Shown here in pieces: positions 6,864-17,700 of a DNA stretch of 34,354 bases; position 1 is the stretch's first letter; every line of letters begins with the position of its first letter. Source of the stretch: an uncultured Bacteroidales bacterium. GTDB taxonomy: Bacteria > Bacteroidota > Bacteroidia > Bacteroidales > Paludibacteraceae. A program made the translations under genes and the position numbers. The stretch spans positions 1 through 34,354 of the forward strand of contig CAMHKW010000022.1 in the NCBI GenBank assembly GCA_946185835.1, given 5' to 3'. Below the pieces are notes generated by a model, which worked only from the letters and a program-made list of their open reading frames with translations, did no database searches and had not been told where the DNA came from.

Positions 6864-9800
6864 ATGAAAAAGTATATATTTTTCCTGTTAGCTTTATGGA
6901 TTCCGATGATGGCATGGGCAGACAATGCCATCACACATAGGCTAACTATCGAAGTAGGAAGTATTCATTTAGGTATACGAGTCGCTTCTGCAGATGATAA
7001 TAAAAGTGTAAAGCTTCAGACTATAAAAAAAGACACAGTGCGTATTGATACATGTCAGCTCAACGAGGGCTCAACATACAAAATAACGATTAGTCCGTCT
7101 TACAGCGACTCCAATACCAGGATTAATGAATCTTTTATTGCATGGATGCGTGACGGTTCTCTTTACTCTACATCTCCTGAAATAACTATTGCAGTGGGTA
7201 AATCGGATATCTGCCTCACAGCTGCTGTCTCGCGTAATATGACGCCGCCTTATTCACCCGGAGCAAACTACTTTGATGCCGCGACGAAGACGCTGACACT
7301 CGACGAAATCCGAGATGGCAATTTGCAAACTATCTATTCCTATTCAGCAGCTGCTTCTAATTATCAGTTTAAGCCCGAAGATGTGGAGCACTTGGTTGTC
7401 ATTGGATACGTGCAAAGCAGGAATACCAATAAGGATATGTATAACTTGGGTAATATTTGTTCGTTAACTTCCCCAAATCTGAAAAATCTCCGCTCAGTAG
7501 ACTTGTCGCAGATGAGCGGCATAACAACTCTTGGTGATTCCTACCTTCGCTCAATTGCCATGGCGAATCTTCACCATATTGCTTTAGGCGCAAGTATTGA
7601 TAGTATTGGCGAAAAAGCTTTCTATCTTGTATTTGGCAATAATTTTTCGAACGACATTATTGTTGACCATAGATACCAATGGTATGATACCCTCGACTGC
7701 TATTCCGTCACGCCTCCGCGCTGTCATGCAAAAGCTTTCTATAATACAGTTTTCGACGCAGATGTGTCATTATATAATTATCATTATAGGATGGTGCTTC
7801 GCGTACCGCCCGAAAGCGTAGAGGAATATAAGCAGGCTCCCCTCTGGAAAGATATTCCTATTATCGAGCCGCTCTATGAGACCACTGTCGTATCCGTCAA
7901 GATTCCGACGGACGCTCCCGACGGGTATTACGACGACATGACCGTGGAACTCGTTAACCTACGCAGCCAACTGGTACAGAGCCTTCCTGTGCTCAACAAG
8001 CGTGAGTTCAAGTTTTACGGACAGATACAGGGCAGTGAATACCAAGCCACTCTCAAAAACGCCTACGGACAAGTGATGGGGCAGACCGAGCCAATGGAAT
8101 TAGGCGAAGAAGAACTCACACTTACCATCGACAAACTGCTGCGCGCAAAAGACGCGAGCGTGAAAGTAACCATACCGGACGGGACTGATGTAAGCGACAA
8201 GGTTTCTGTTCTGTGGACCGATGAGGCGGACAATGCTATAGGACACACCTCGCGCCTGAAAGCGATAGCGGAAGGCACTCGCTTGTCCTGCGCGGTGAAG
8301 CTCCGCAGCGAACTGGCACGGCAATATGTAGCGCCCGACAAGATGCAACTGACCGTCAATGCTGAAGGCGATAACCTGTTGGCTCTCCGGCTGCAACCGG
8401 TTCAGCAAACAACGCTGCATGGCTTTGTGAAAGACCAACAGACGGGAGAAGCCGTTGCCGATGCCACTGTTTCGCTGACACAGCAACAGGGCGACGGTTA
8501 CACTGAGGCTGTTACCGCCACCACCGACGAGAACGGACGCTATACGTTGCAGGGAACCAACGAGCATGGAGAACTGTCAGTTACTGCCCCCGGATACCTG
8601 CCCAAGACGCTGCAAATGGGTGTGCCGGCTGCTGACGGCGCGCTGCCCGATGTGGAGATAGAGCTGTTCAACGGCGTTATCGTCAACACATGGTTTACCT
8701 ATACCACAACGGTGGCAGAAGGAGAAGAAGCACAAGTAATCGATGGTTATGATGCTTACACAGATGCAGCATACCAAGTATATAATAAAACCAAAGGCTC
8801 GCCGATAACCGACTTCATCAACAAACAAGGAAGGCTGTATTTCACTACAGGCGTGGAAACCGGCGATGAGTTGACGGTAACTGCTTCCAGTCATAACAAC
8901 AGTTTCAGCCCCGTCAGTGCAACTTGCGAGATTTCTAACAACGGTTTGGGACACGTAACACTGCCTATCGTACAGAAAGGTGCTCTTGCGGTTACGGCAA
9001 CTTACCCCGAGGATGTCTCTATAATGGGTGTACTGTATGATGCCAACGGACGTTTTGTGCGCTCGAATACCTACAAGTCAGGTGCTCTCCGATTTGACAA
9101 CCTCGCCTCGGGCGACTACAGTCTTATCTCTATGACTACCAACTCGCTCCTGCGCCGTGTGTTGCTGATGTCAACACTCGATGACATGAAGTTGGTTGAG
9201 GGAACCGACTATGCGAAAACCGCAGTGCATATCACAGACGGACGCATCCTGTCGGTAGATGTGCCGAATGTGCCCGAGTTGGATAAGACGAAGCTCAGTT
9301 ACACTAAATCATCGTGGACCACATTTATTGCCGACAAGAACGTTCTGAATCTTGGTCAGACCAATACCGTATCTTCACAAGTGTTTTTTGCAAACCAATA
9401 TGCAGGACGAATCAGCGATGTGGAGTTAGTGGTGGATATACCCGAAGAAATCGACATTGTGGATAACTCAACTCTCTCAGGTTCTACCACCGGCAGCTAT
9501 CGGATTGAGAACGGACAATATGTATTCCCGATGGAGAATATGGAAGATAACCTTCTTCGATTCTGCCTCAAACCTTTGCAAGCAGGAGAGTTCCGCGTTA
9601 CCGGCTCCGTTCGTTTCAAATTAGACGGTGTAGAAATGATTCAGCCTATAGGAACGGTATGGGTTAAAGTCAACGGCTTTGCCATGAAATCAGTAGTGTT
9701 TATTACACCTTTCAATTTGGTAATTACCGGCGACGGGCCAATCGATTATAGCGGTAATAAGATAGACATCTATGATTACAACCAATTGGTAGCAATCACT

Positions 9801-12800
9801 TCTATAGATTCAGATGGCGAATGGTCGGCTGAAGTTCAATATCCCGCTTCACTCATCAATCGCCAACATGCTATCAAAGCACGGATGACGGTTCCCGACG
9901 CAGGGGTGATAGAGTCGGATGTGAAATATATTACTTATGATATTAATAGTAAGGTTGCAAGTAGGGTTGTTATGTTAGACCAGCTGAAGAAACCTATAAA
10001 TTTCAATTATTATGACTCGTCATCCGAAGAGCAGTATTATACATATATATTGAAACAGTATTGGTCAACATTTTGGAAACAGACTGCACCATATACCACA
10101 GAATTCACTTTCCTTGCCTATTTCGACGATTTGGACATATTATCTGTTGAAAGTATGAAAATCAACGTATTGGCATCCGATGGAAGTACCCGTACATTGG
10201 AGGCGGAATACGATGCTACCCGTCAATGCTGGTATGCCATATCCGACTACCCGAGCCCATCCAAATTGCCTATTTCGGCATACGCTTATTCAGAAGGCGT
10301 AATGCCTCCTATGAGTGATGATGAGAAAGCCGCAAGGGAAGAGACATGGACTAATGCTATTGATAGAGCTATGAAAGTGGCTATGAAAGCGGCAGGAAAA
10401 GGAGAAATAGAAGTGATGCCAAGTGACGATGAGTCATTGAAACTGAAATATACCGTAGGGGGAAAAGAGCCTTTTGATTTCACCATTAAAGATATGGACT
10501 ATGATGAGGCTGCGACATACGTGATGCAAAACGAGCCCTTTGTATTAAAAGGAGATGAGGGCAGTATAGTATATACGTTAGTGAACGGGGAAGACGAGGC
10601 GGAGATGATTATCGTGGATGTGGACGAGCATACAGCCATGCGGACAGTCATCTCCCATGCTGAGATAAATGCTCCGGCTGCCTCACTGCGAAGAAAAATA
10701 CCGGGAAATAAAAAGATTTTGATAGGGAAAGGTGGTAATATTGCTTCCGATATGTTAGATCTTGTGGGCTTAAAGGAATACATTGAAGCTCCTATGAATT
10801 TAGACCTGATGAATTTATATCTTGATATGTTTCAAGTGAAGACTGATCGTAGAATTTCACAGATTAATGAGCTTTTAAGTCGGCGATGTGTAGTTAGTGG
10901 GGAACCTTGGTACACGATTGAGCAGAGGACTACTTATAGAAGGTTTTTGAATGGTCTGGAACAAAGACGCGATAAATTAATGGACGAACTGGAAGGATAC
11001 ATAAACTCATACACTGAAAATTTATATAAAAAGGGGGCAATAGATTTAGCAACTACTCTTGGCTCAGGCGGAGCAGGTAAGGCAGTTCTATTAGGATTAA
11101 AGAAAGCTCCTAAAGTGTATAAGATGTATTCAAAAGCTAATAGGTATATGGAGTCAGAAAATGGAGTAATGATTTCCGGCCAAGCAGGATTCTGGAGTGA
11201 AGTAACAGATATTGCTCCACCCGATATTGCAGAGTTGTTAGATATTGACTTCAGTAGTATATATCAAAAATTTCTGAACAAATCTGAAATACAGGGGACG
11301 GCAATAGAAAATAGTTTAAAGGAACTTAATGATAATATATTTCAAAACAGGAGAGATTGTACTAAGGATTGTCAATGGTGGGAGGAAGACTGCGATGAAG
11401 AATGTGAAGGAGAAGATTGTAAGCGAAAGCCTGATTGTGAAGGCGACGACTGTGATGACGATGACGACGACGACGATGATGACGACGACGACGATGACGA
11501 TGACCCCCCGCATGGCCCTCGCCCTTGTCCTCAATGTTCTGACTATCCCAAAGATCCTCCTAGTACTCCTAAACGTCATCACCCTCACCCTCACCCCAAA
11601 CCTGCAAGACCGTTTATAGACCCGTCAGGCTTTGTATATGAGGCAGTGCAGTCCAACCGCGTGGAAGGAGCTACCGCTACCATCTACTATAAAGACTTTA
11701 TGCTCACTTCCGGCGGCAGCAGCGCAGGAGAGAGCGATGTACTATGGGATGCCGAGAAATACGGACAAATCAACCCGCAGATAACCGGCACTGACGGTAT
11801 GTACCAATGGGATGTGCCGCAGGGACTATGGCAGGTGCGCATCAGGAAAGAAGGCTACGCTAATACTCAGACCGACTGGTTGCCCGTACCGCCGCCGCAA
11901 CTGGATATCAACATCCCTATCGTCCGTATGCGACTGCCTAAAGTGGAGCGTGCACATGCCTATGAAGATGCCGTGGCTGTGAAGTTCGACAGCTATATGA
12001 CGCCTGCAACCCTCAACACCGAACTCATTACCGTTACGGAAAACAATGCTGCCGCCGAAGGTACTATCGAACTGACCGACGAGGAAGCCGGTGACGGAGG
12101 TGCTACCTATGCTTCGAAGCTACGTTTCGTGCCTGCAAAGCCGTTTACTGCAAACGAGGTAACACTGCGTATCTCAGGCGAGGTGCAGAGCTATTCCGGC
12201 ATCGAGATGGACGAACCGTTCGAGGCTGTACTGCCGATAGAAAGAGAGGTGAAGAAACTCATCGCCGACGAGAGCGTGAAGATAGCCCATGGCGGTGCGA
12301 AACTTCTCCATGTAAAGGCTGAGCCTGCCGCCGCTGCCGCCGGCAAGACGGTGACGGTCAGCTGCATGTCGGGAATAATCACATCAGCTGCTCAGACTCG
12401 TGTCGTTCTCAATAATAGCGGCGAGGCTGCCGTGCTCATCCATGGCGACATACCCGGAAAAGACTTTGTTACTTTCACAATGGATGACTCCGAACTGGCT
12501 GCCACATCAACTGTCAGAGTGTCAAGCAAATCAGCAGATACTATGGTACAAGCCCCCGAAGCGTCAGTACCTTCAGGAACAGAGGTGGAGAAGGGCACGC
12601 AGATAACCCTGAGCTGCCCGACTGAAGGTGCGCAGATTTACTACACACTCGACGGCAGCAGTCCGTATTATTCCGACACCCGCATCCTCTACGACGGCAC
12701 ACCTGTTACCATCAACAAGGAAACGACCTTGATGGCTGTGGCTGTGGTGGAAGGCAAGGGCACGAGCGAGGTCGTTACCTACCACTACACCGTGAAGTTG

Positions 12801-13055
12801 GATAGCAAAATCAACAACCTGACAGGCGACGGCATCAGCATAACTCCTCTGCGCGTCTATGACACGTTTGAGGTAACAGGTGCTGACGGAACGTTCGCGG
12901 TAACCGTCTATAGCGTGACGGGGCAACTGCTGATAAGGCATAACCAACTGACGAGTGGTCAGAAAGTGAATGTGTCTGCCTTGCCCGCAGGTCTATACCT
13001 CGTCGAAGTAAACGGCACCGCCGCATACCTGATACAACGAATCATTAAAGAATAA
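6864..13055 (+). CDS. Giant multidomain exported protein with poly-aspartate tract and T9SS-type tail (2063 aa)
   Basis: A signal peptide (residues 1-19) is followed by a BspA-like leucine-rich segment (about 195-320) and a carboxypeptidase-regulatory-like beta-sandwich (about 516-600, LHGFVKDQQTGEAVADATV). Further Ig-like stretches lie at about 820-1040. A helical section (about 1280-1500) precedes a Cys/acid segment with seven cysteines, 17 consecutive aspartates (1531-1547) and a Pro/His linker. A second regulatory-like domain (VLWDAEKYGQ, then WDVPQGLWQVRIRKEGY, about 1620-1685), a Big_5-like Ig domain (about 1690-1790), a chitobiase-C-terminal-like domain (about 1896-1976, IYYTLDGSSP) and a T9SS type A-like tail (VTGQLL, then LPAGLYLVEVNG) close the protein. 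It is likely a surface adhesin or scaffold. No active site was identified. It is second in the operon begun at 4539. Confidence 0.88.
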   Translation: MKKYIFFLLALWIPMMAWADNAITHRLTIEVGSIHLGIRVASADDNKSVKLQTIKKDTVRIDTCQLNEGSTYKITISPSYSDSNTRINESFIAWMRDGSLYSTSPEITIAVGKSDICLTAAVSRNMTPPYSPGANYFDAATKTLTLDEIRDGNLQTIYSYSAAASNYQFKPEDVEHLVVIGYVQSRNTNKDMYNLGNICSLTSPNLKNLRSVDLSQMSGITTLGDSYLRSIAMANLHHIALGASIDSIGEKAFYLVFGNNFSNDIIVDHRYQWYDTLDCYSVTPPRCHAKAFYNTVFDADVSLYNYHYRMVLRVPPESVEEYKQAPLWKDIPIIEPLYETTVVSVKIPTDAPDGYYDDMTVELVNLRSQLVQSLPVLNKREFKFYGQIQGSEYQATLKNAYGQVMGQTEPMELGEEELTLTIDKLLRAKDASVKVTIPDGTDVSDKVSVLWTDEADNAIGHTSRLKAIAEGTRLSCAVKLRSELARQYVAPDKMQLTVNAEGDNLLALRLQPVQQTTLHGFVKDQQTGEAVADATVSLTQQQGDGYTEAVTATTDENGRYTLQGTNEHGELSVTAPGYLPKTLQMGVPAADGALPDVEIELFNGVIVNTWFTYTTTVAEGEEAQVIDGYDAYTDAAYQVYNKTKGSPITDFINKQGRLYFTTGVETGDELTVTASSHNNSFSPVSATCEISNNGLGHVTLPIVQKGALAVTATYPEDVSIMGVLYDANGRFVRSNTYKSGALRFDNLASGDYSLISMTTNSLLRRVLLMSTLDDMKLVEGTDYAKTAVHITDGRILSVDVPNVPELDKTKLSYTKSSWTTFIADKNVLNLGQTNTVSSQVFFANQYAGRISDVELVVDIPEEIDIVDNSTLSGSTTGSYRIENGQYVFPMENMEDNLLRFCLKPLQAGEFRVTGSVRFKLDGVEMIQPIGTVWVKVNGFAMKSVVFITPFNLVITGDGPIDYSGNKIDIYDYNQLVAITSIDSDGEWSAEVQYPASLINRQHAIKARMTVPDAGVIESDVKYITYDINSKVASRVVMLDQLKKPINFNYYDSSSEEQYYTYILKQYWSTFWKQTAPYTTEFTFLAYFDDLDILSVESMKINVLASDGSTRTLEAEYDATRQCWYAISDYPSPSKLPISAYAYSEGVMPPMSDDEKAAREETWTNAIDRAMKVAMKAAGKGEIEVMPSDDESLKLKYTVGGKEPFDFTIKDMDYDEAATYVMQNEPFVLKGDEGSIVYTLVNGEDEAEMIIVDVDEHTAMRTVISHAEINAPAASLRRKIPGNKKILIGKGGNIASDMLDLVGLKEYIEAPMNLDLMNLYLDMFQVKTDRRISQINELLSRRCVVSGEPWYTIEQRTTYRRFLNGLEQRRDKLMDELEGYINSYTENLYKKGAIDLATTLGSGGAGKAVLLGLKKAPKVYKMYSKANRYMESENGVMISGQAGFWSEVTDIAPPDIAELLDIDFSSIYQKFLNKSEIQGTAIENSLKELNDNIFQNRRDCTKDCQWWEEDCDEECEGEDCKRKPDCEGDDCDDDDDDDDDDDDDDDDDPPHGPRPCPQCSDYPKDPPSTPKRHHPHPHPKPARPFIDPSGFVYEAVQSNRVEGATATIYYKDFMLTSGGSSAGESDVLWDAEKYGQINPQITGTDGMYQWDVPQGLWQVRIRKEGYANTQTDWLPVPPPQLDINIPIVRMRLPKVERAHAYEDAVAVKFDSYMTPATLNTELITVTENNAAAEGTIELTDEEAGDGGATYASKLRFVPAKPFTANEVTLRISGEVQSYSGIEMDEPFEAVLPIEREVKKLIADESVKIAHGGAKLLHVKAEPAAAAAGKTVTVSCMSGIITSAAQTRVVLNNSGEAAVLIHGDIPGKDFVTFTMDDSELAATSTVRVSSKSADTMVQAPEASVPSGTEVEKGTQITLSCPTEGAQIYYTLDGSSPYYSDTRILYDGTPVTINKETTLMAVAVVEGKGTSEVVTYHYTVKLDSKINNLTGDGISITPLRVYDTFEVTGADGTFAVTVYSVTGQLLIRHNQLTSGQKVNVSALPAGLYLVEVNGTAAYLIQRIIKE

Positions 13056-13133
13056 GCAATTAACTCCTGCGCTTAATATACAATGAGAACAAGTATCCTC
13101 ACCCGCATTTAGCAGCAGGCAAACTAAAATCGG

Positions 13134-13159
13134 CTCTGCGGGATTGGCTTCCCGCAGAG
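13134..13159 (+). terminator. Hairpin after the giant exported-protein gene
   Basis: A perfect stem CTCTGCGGGA / TCCCGCAGAG with a six-base loop lies 79 bases past the stop codon. No clear T-run follows, so factor-independent termination is uncertain. The rest of 13056-13276 shows no gene. Confidence 0.55.
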
Positions 13160-13276
13160 TCTCAAGAAAAATCGCTCTTTGAAATATTGGATTACCGCAA
13201 AAAGAAGAAAATCGCGGGGAGTTTGTGAATAATGACAATAAAAATCGTGGGGGATTTCGTTATTTCTGCAAAAATA

Positions 13277-13358
13277 TTTGCATACATCAAAGGGAATTCG
13301 TATATTTGCACCGTAAAAAGTGCATATATATCAAAAACGTGCACTATATATGGTGCAA
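13277..13358 (+). promoter_or_regulatory. Promoter and dyad region of the DUF4143 ATPase gene
   Basis: TTTG (13277-13280), a 20-base spacer and TATATTTG (13301-13308) form a well-spaced Bacteroidetes promoter. Downstream, TTTGCACC (13305-13312) and GGTGCAA (13352-13358) are inverted, and GTGCATATATAT and GTGCACTATATAT repeat directly between them. The leader could fold or bind a repressor. Confidence 0.7.
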
Positions 13359-13376
13359 TTATAACGTTAATTTACT

Positions 13377-14549
13377 ATGATAGATACATCATTATTGCAG
13401 TACATGCAAGAGCAATTGAAGCTCACATCCTTAGATTTTAAGCGATATTTATACCACACAATGGGGTGGAATAAGCGTTTGCAGTGCCTAACCGGAGGAC
13501 GTGGAGTTGGCAAGAGTACGATGGTCAAACAGCATATCATCGAGACTCCGGAAGAGCATAGTTTGTATGTTTCTGCCGACCATAGTTATTTCACAACCCA
13601 CACGCTGATTGAGTTAGCTGATGAGTTCGTCAAAGAAGGTGGCGAACACCTCTATATCGACGAGATTCATAAATACGAAGGGTGGAGTCGCGAGATAAAG
13701 CAAATTTACGATACCCATCCGGCACTGAAAGTGTTTATTACCGGTTCTTCTATCTTAGACTTGTTGGATGGAGAAGCTGACTTGAGCCGGCGCGTGGTGA
13801 TGCAGCACTTGCACGGCATGTCTTTCCGCGAATACTTGCAATTGGTACATAAGATCAGTGTTCCTGTGTTTACATTGGAAGAAGTTTTGGCGGGCAAAGC
13901 TCAACCCGATGAATTGCCGCACCCATTGCCTTTTTTCCGTCAGTATCTCAGAACAGGCTATTTCCCCTTCGCAATCGAAGGCGATTTCTACGAACGTATG
14001 CAGAATGTCGTCCGGCAAACGTTGGAGTCGGATATCCCGCACTACGCCAGAATGTCGCCTGCAACAGGCAGGAAGTTGCGCCAGATGCTGTCTATCATCG
14101 CACAAAACGCCCCATATAAACCGAATGCACAAGCATTAGCCGCCGAGTTGCACATAAGCCGTAATGATGTCCCAAATTATCTGTTATATATGGAAAAGGC
14201 AAAAATGATTGGGCAGCTTAGAGACGACACCGGCGGAATGCGTGGCTTAGGCAAGGTGGAGAAAGTCTATCTTGACAATACTAATATACAATATACGCTG
14301 GCAGGCGAAAAGGCAGAGATAGGCAATGTGCGAGAGACCTTTTTCTACAACCAGTTGCAAGTGACACAAGATGTGATATCATCGCGTGTAAGTGATTTCT
14401 GCGTAGGCGAATACACTTTTGAGCTCGGAGGCAGAAAGAAAGGAAAGAAACAAATCTCAGAGGTGCCAAATGGGTATGTAGTACGTGATGAAATAGAATA
14501 TGCCACAGGGCAAATAATCCCCTTGTGGGCATTCGGGTTGATGTACTGA
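13377..14549 (+). CDS. AAA-family ATPase with DUF4143 domain
   Basis: This 390-residue cytoplasmic protein has a Walker A motif GGRGVGKST (residues 40-48), a Walker B motif LYIDEIHKY (91-99; D94, E95) and a sensor-1-like VFITGSS. The C-terminal half, with FFRQYLRTGYFPFA, a winged-helix-like region (AQALAAELHISRNDVPNYLL) and VRETFFYNQL, matches the DUF4143 layout of the archaeal/Bacteroidetes AAA_14 ATPase families. Length fits the family (about 380-420). Such genes are often multi-copy in Bacteroidales; their biological role is poorly defined. It stands alone with its own promoter and terminator. A remnant of a related but distinct ATPase/nuclease type is at 31167. Confidence 0.9.
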   Translation: MIDTSLLQYMQEQLKLTSLDFKRYLYHTMGWNKRLQCLTGGRGVGKSTMVKQHIIETPEEHSLYVSADHSYFTTHTLIELADEFVKEGGEHLYIDEIHKYEGWSREIKQIYDTHPALKVFITGSSILDLLDGEADLSRRVVMQHLHGMSFREYLQLVHKISVPVFTLEEVLAGKAQPDELPHPLPFFRQYLRTGYFPFAIEGDFYERMQNVVRQTLESDIPHYARMSPATGRKLRQMLSIIAQNAPYKPNAQALAAELHISRNDVPNYLLYMEKAKMIGQLRDDTGGMRGLGKVEKVYLDNTNIQYTLAGEKAEIGNVRETFFYNQLQVTQDVISSRVSDFCVGEYTFELGGRKKGKKQISEVPNGYVVRDEIEYATGQIIPLWAFGLMY

Positions 14550-14585
14550 TATCATCTTTTACTGAACATCATAGTTCTAACAGTT

Positions 14586-14617
14586 AGCGGTAATCCTATA
14601 TATTGCGGGTTACCGCT
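14586..14617 (+). terminator. Hairpin terminator after the DUF4143 ATPase gene
   Basis: An 11-bp stem (AGCGGTAATCC / GGGTTACCGCT, one G-U pair) with a ten-base loop is followed by TTTGTATT, 37 bases past the stop codon. Confidence 0.75.
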
Positions 14618-14707
14618 TTGTATTATGGATAGAATAGTTTTCCGACTATTTTATTAAAACCATTTTATAAATACGAAAATAACTATTTAATCAAAAACAT
14701 AAGAATT

Positions 14708-17700
14708 ATGAAAAAAACTATCATTCTGCTCATGGCGCTATTTACTATCTCAGCAGGCGCATGGGCAACAACAACCGTCCAAAAAATCGGCAAATTCTCC
14801 TACGAACTCGACGACTCGACAGGAGAAGCCAAGTTGATTAAGAAACCCGGTTCAGCAGATGGCGCGAGTTATAACCTCTCCGGAGATATTGTTGTTCCCG
14901 GAATAGTGGAATACAACTCTGCATCTTATCTCGTCAAGACAATCGATTACGAGGCTTTCATTGGCTGCGGTTTCAGTTCCGTTACGGTAGAGGAAGGTGT
15001 TCAAATCATTGAGAATTTCGCTTTTATGAGTAGTGGCTTAAATACCATTAATCTGCCTTCTACCATTACAAGTTTCGGAAACCAGGTGTTTGCATGGTCG
15101 GGCCTTACCACGATGAACATCCTTGCCGCTAACCCTCCGACATTCACTTATGGCAGTCCCTTCGCCGACATGTCGAATAAATTAGAGCATCTCAACGTAC
15201 CATATAACAGTATGGATACATATAAAAACGATGCCAACTGGTCGGTGTATGCCGACATTATCGGTGCCGCTGCAGGAGGTGCTCCCGAGTCGATTACATG
15301 GACAGAGGACGACCTGAAAACGATTCACCTGTTCCTCAATGGCAGCCATACGCTTAATTACATCACGCTCACCGCCTTTAGTCGTGAGGAAAAAGTTGAC
15401 GGCGTACTGACCGCTATCGATTATTGCCATTTCTTGTATGACAATGACCCCAGGGCACAATATACCGGTTTCTCCATTAGAGACAGCTCAACATTCACTT
15501 TCTCCACCCAATTAGGCAACTTCAAACGCATTATCATCTCTTGTGATGCAGATAATACCGATCATCTGAAAGCAAGGTCAGGCTGGAAATGGGACGAAGA
15601 GAAAAAGCAACTGATATGGACAGGCGATACCACATCGGTTGTATTGGCAACCGACGGCACAAAAGACTTATACGTAACCTCCGGTCGTATTACTTCCATC
15701 GAGTTTCTGTTTGATGGTGTTGAACCAGACCCTGTGCCCGATCCTATTACATGGGGGGCGTCAGCTCTGCAAAACATTGATATTTCAGCAATGAGCGACG
15801 ACTATTCGATATCTCAAACCATGGATGGTATTAGAGTGACGGCCTCATCGGCAACCAGCAACGACTATAGTCATCTGTCAACCTTTGAATCCAACACTTC
15901 CATTAGCATTGTCAATCACGGAAAACTTACTTTCTCTCATTCAACTGACAATATTACCGGTATTATAATAGCCTGCTCGTCTTCAGGCTACTGCAATCTG
16001 GCACATTTGGCAACGGGAACCGGATGGACATGGGATGCGGACAATTACCTGCTTAGCTGGTCGGGCGACGAAGAAACAGTAACATTGGAGAGCGACGGCT
16101 CATCAGATATATATATCGGGACGATATTATATATCACCTTCTCATTTGGTGCGAATTCACCCGGTCCTATTAATCAACATGAAACGGATCTTAGCTTCAA
16201 CAAGTCGGAAGTTACAATCATTGAGGATATCTACGGCACACTATTCGAGCCGGGTACCGACCAGACTCCCGAGATGACGTATTCGCTCAGCGTATCAGTC
16301 TATGAGAACGGCGAATATGTCTCGTACAAACCGTCAGATCTGAGCCTGCCCGTTTCATACTCTGTTTCAACTAATAATGCCATTTCCATTAAGCCGTCTG
16401 CCGACGGAAATAGCTTTACCTTAGAGGTGAATGACTATGGAGATGCAACCGTTGTTGCTTCCACACCGGGAAATGAGAATTTCAAAGAGGCAAGCGCTAC
16501 TATTACCATTCATGTTGTTCCGGGCAAAGGCGCAAACAGCGAAGCGGTGTTAGGCTATGCCAGTGGCGAATTAGTGCCTGACGGCAAGATATTCAGTCTT
16601 AAAACAGGCGAAGATTTGCCGGAGTTTGAATTGTACGACAAGCAGAATCCTGCAAACCCGCTATCGCCGGTGCGCCTCATAGTGGGTTCCATGAAAAAGC
16701 ACCTTGTTTATAATAGAAGTAGCAATACTTTCCGTGCTATTTCAGCAGGCGAAGACCGGGTAGTGCTGCAATACTCACGCTACGACGACGGCGATGAAAA
16801 CGGGGACTGGCTGCTCATCTATGTACCGGTTCAAGTGTTGCCTTCACAAGCCGCTATGAGCTCGTCGCCAAACTTTAATACCGACCCGGCGGCAAGCGGA
16901 GCAATGACGGTCAACGCCACTTACGACGGCAACACACACAGCATTAATGTGAATGGAACGCTTACCGACGAAGACGTGGCGCAAGCTCTTTCCAAATTAC
17001 CTTACGGCTCAGCTGAGTGGAAATCCGCACTACCCAATACCATCAGTTTCGAAGTTCCTGCCGGTACCGGACGCATTACGCTAAACGGCAATGTTCAACA
17101 GGGCTACGAAGTAAGATTACAAATAAGGGATAAAAATGACGTCGCTAAATTCTCTTCAGAAAAGATGGCTGGAGGACAAGCATTCTACGATTACGATGTA
17201 GTAGACCAAACTACCGTTGTAATCTATGTAGCTGCTGTCGGTGGAAGTAGCACGGGTAATGCTCCAAGACGTGCTCCGGCAGCAAAAAACGATGCTCCGC
17301 TTGCTATGCTCACGGGACTTGATATGGCGCCGGCTTATCCTATTGTCACCGAAGCCGACCCGGAAACCACCGACGTTTATTACACCACCCATTACAACGA
17401 AACGCAGCAATACATCCTTCCCGAAGGCACTGATGCGTATGTGGCTACTATCCGTGGTGAGAACCTGTTCTTGAAAAAGGTAGTGGATGCAGGGAATGTG
17501 CTTCCGGCTAACACACCTGTCATCCTCAAATCGACTACTGCTCAAGTTAATCTTATTCCGACAAATGAAGTGGCAGTTGCCGTTACTGATACCAACCACC
17601 TGAAAGGTACTGATATAGCAATGACGGCTCCCGCCAACTGCTATGTTCTCGACAGCAAATCAGCCGACGAGAGCCTCACCGGTATAGGCTTCTATGCCTT

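Noticed and set aside
11316..11594. Valine/isoleucine-rich minus-strand frame
   Set aside because: It is the reverse reading of the poly-aspartate codons in the 2063-residue gene.
14638..14653. Third TTGTCC-type operator before the 1070-residue gene (TTTTCCGACTATTTTA)
   Set aside because: It has a T in place of the G, no partner copy 20 bp away, and no -7 element 22 bp downstream.
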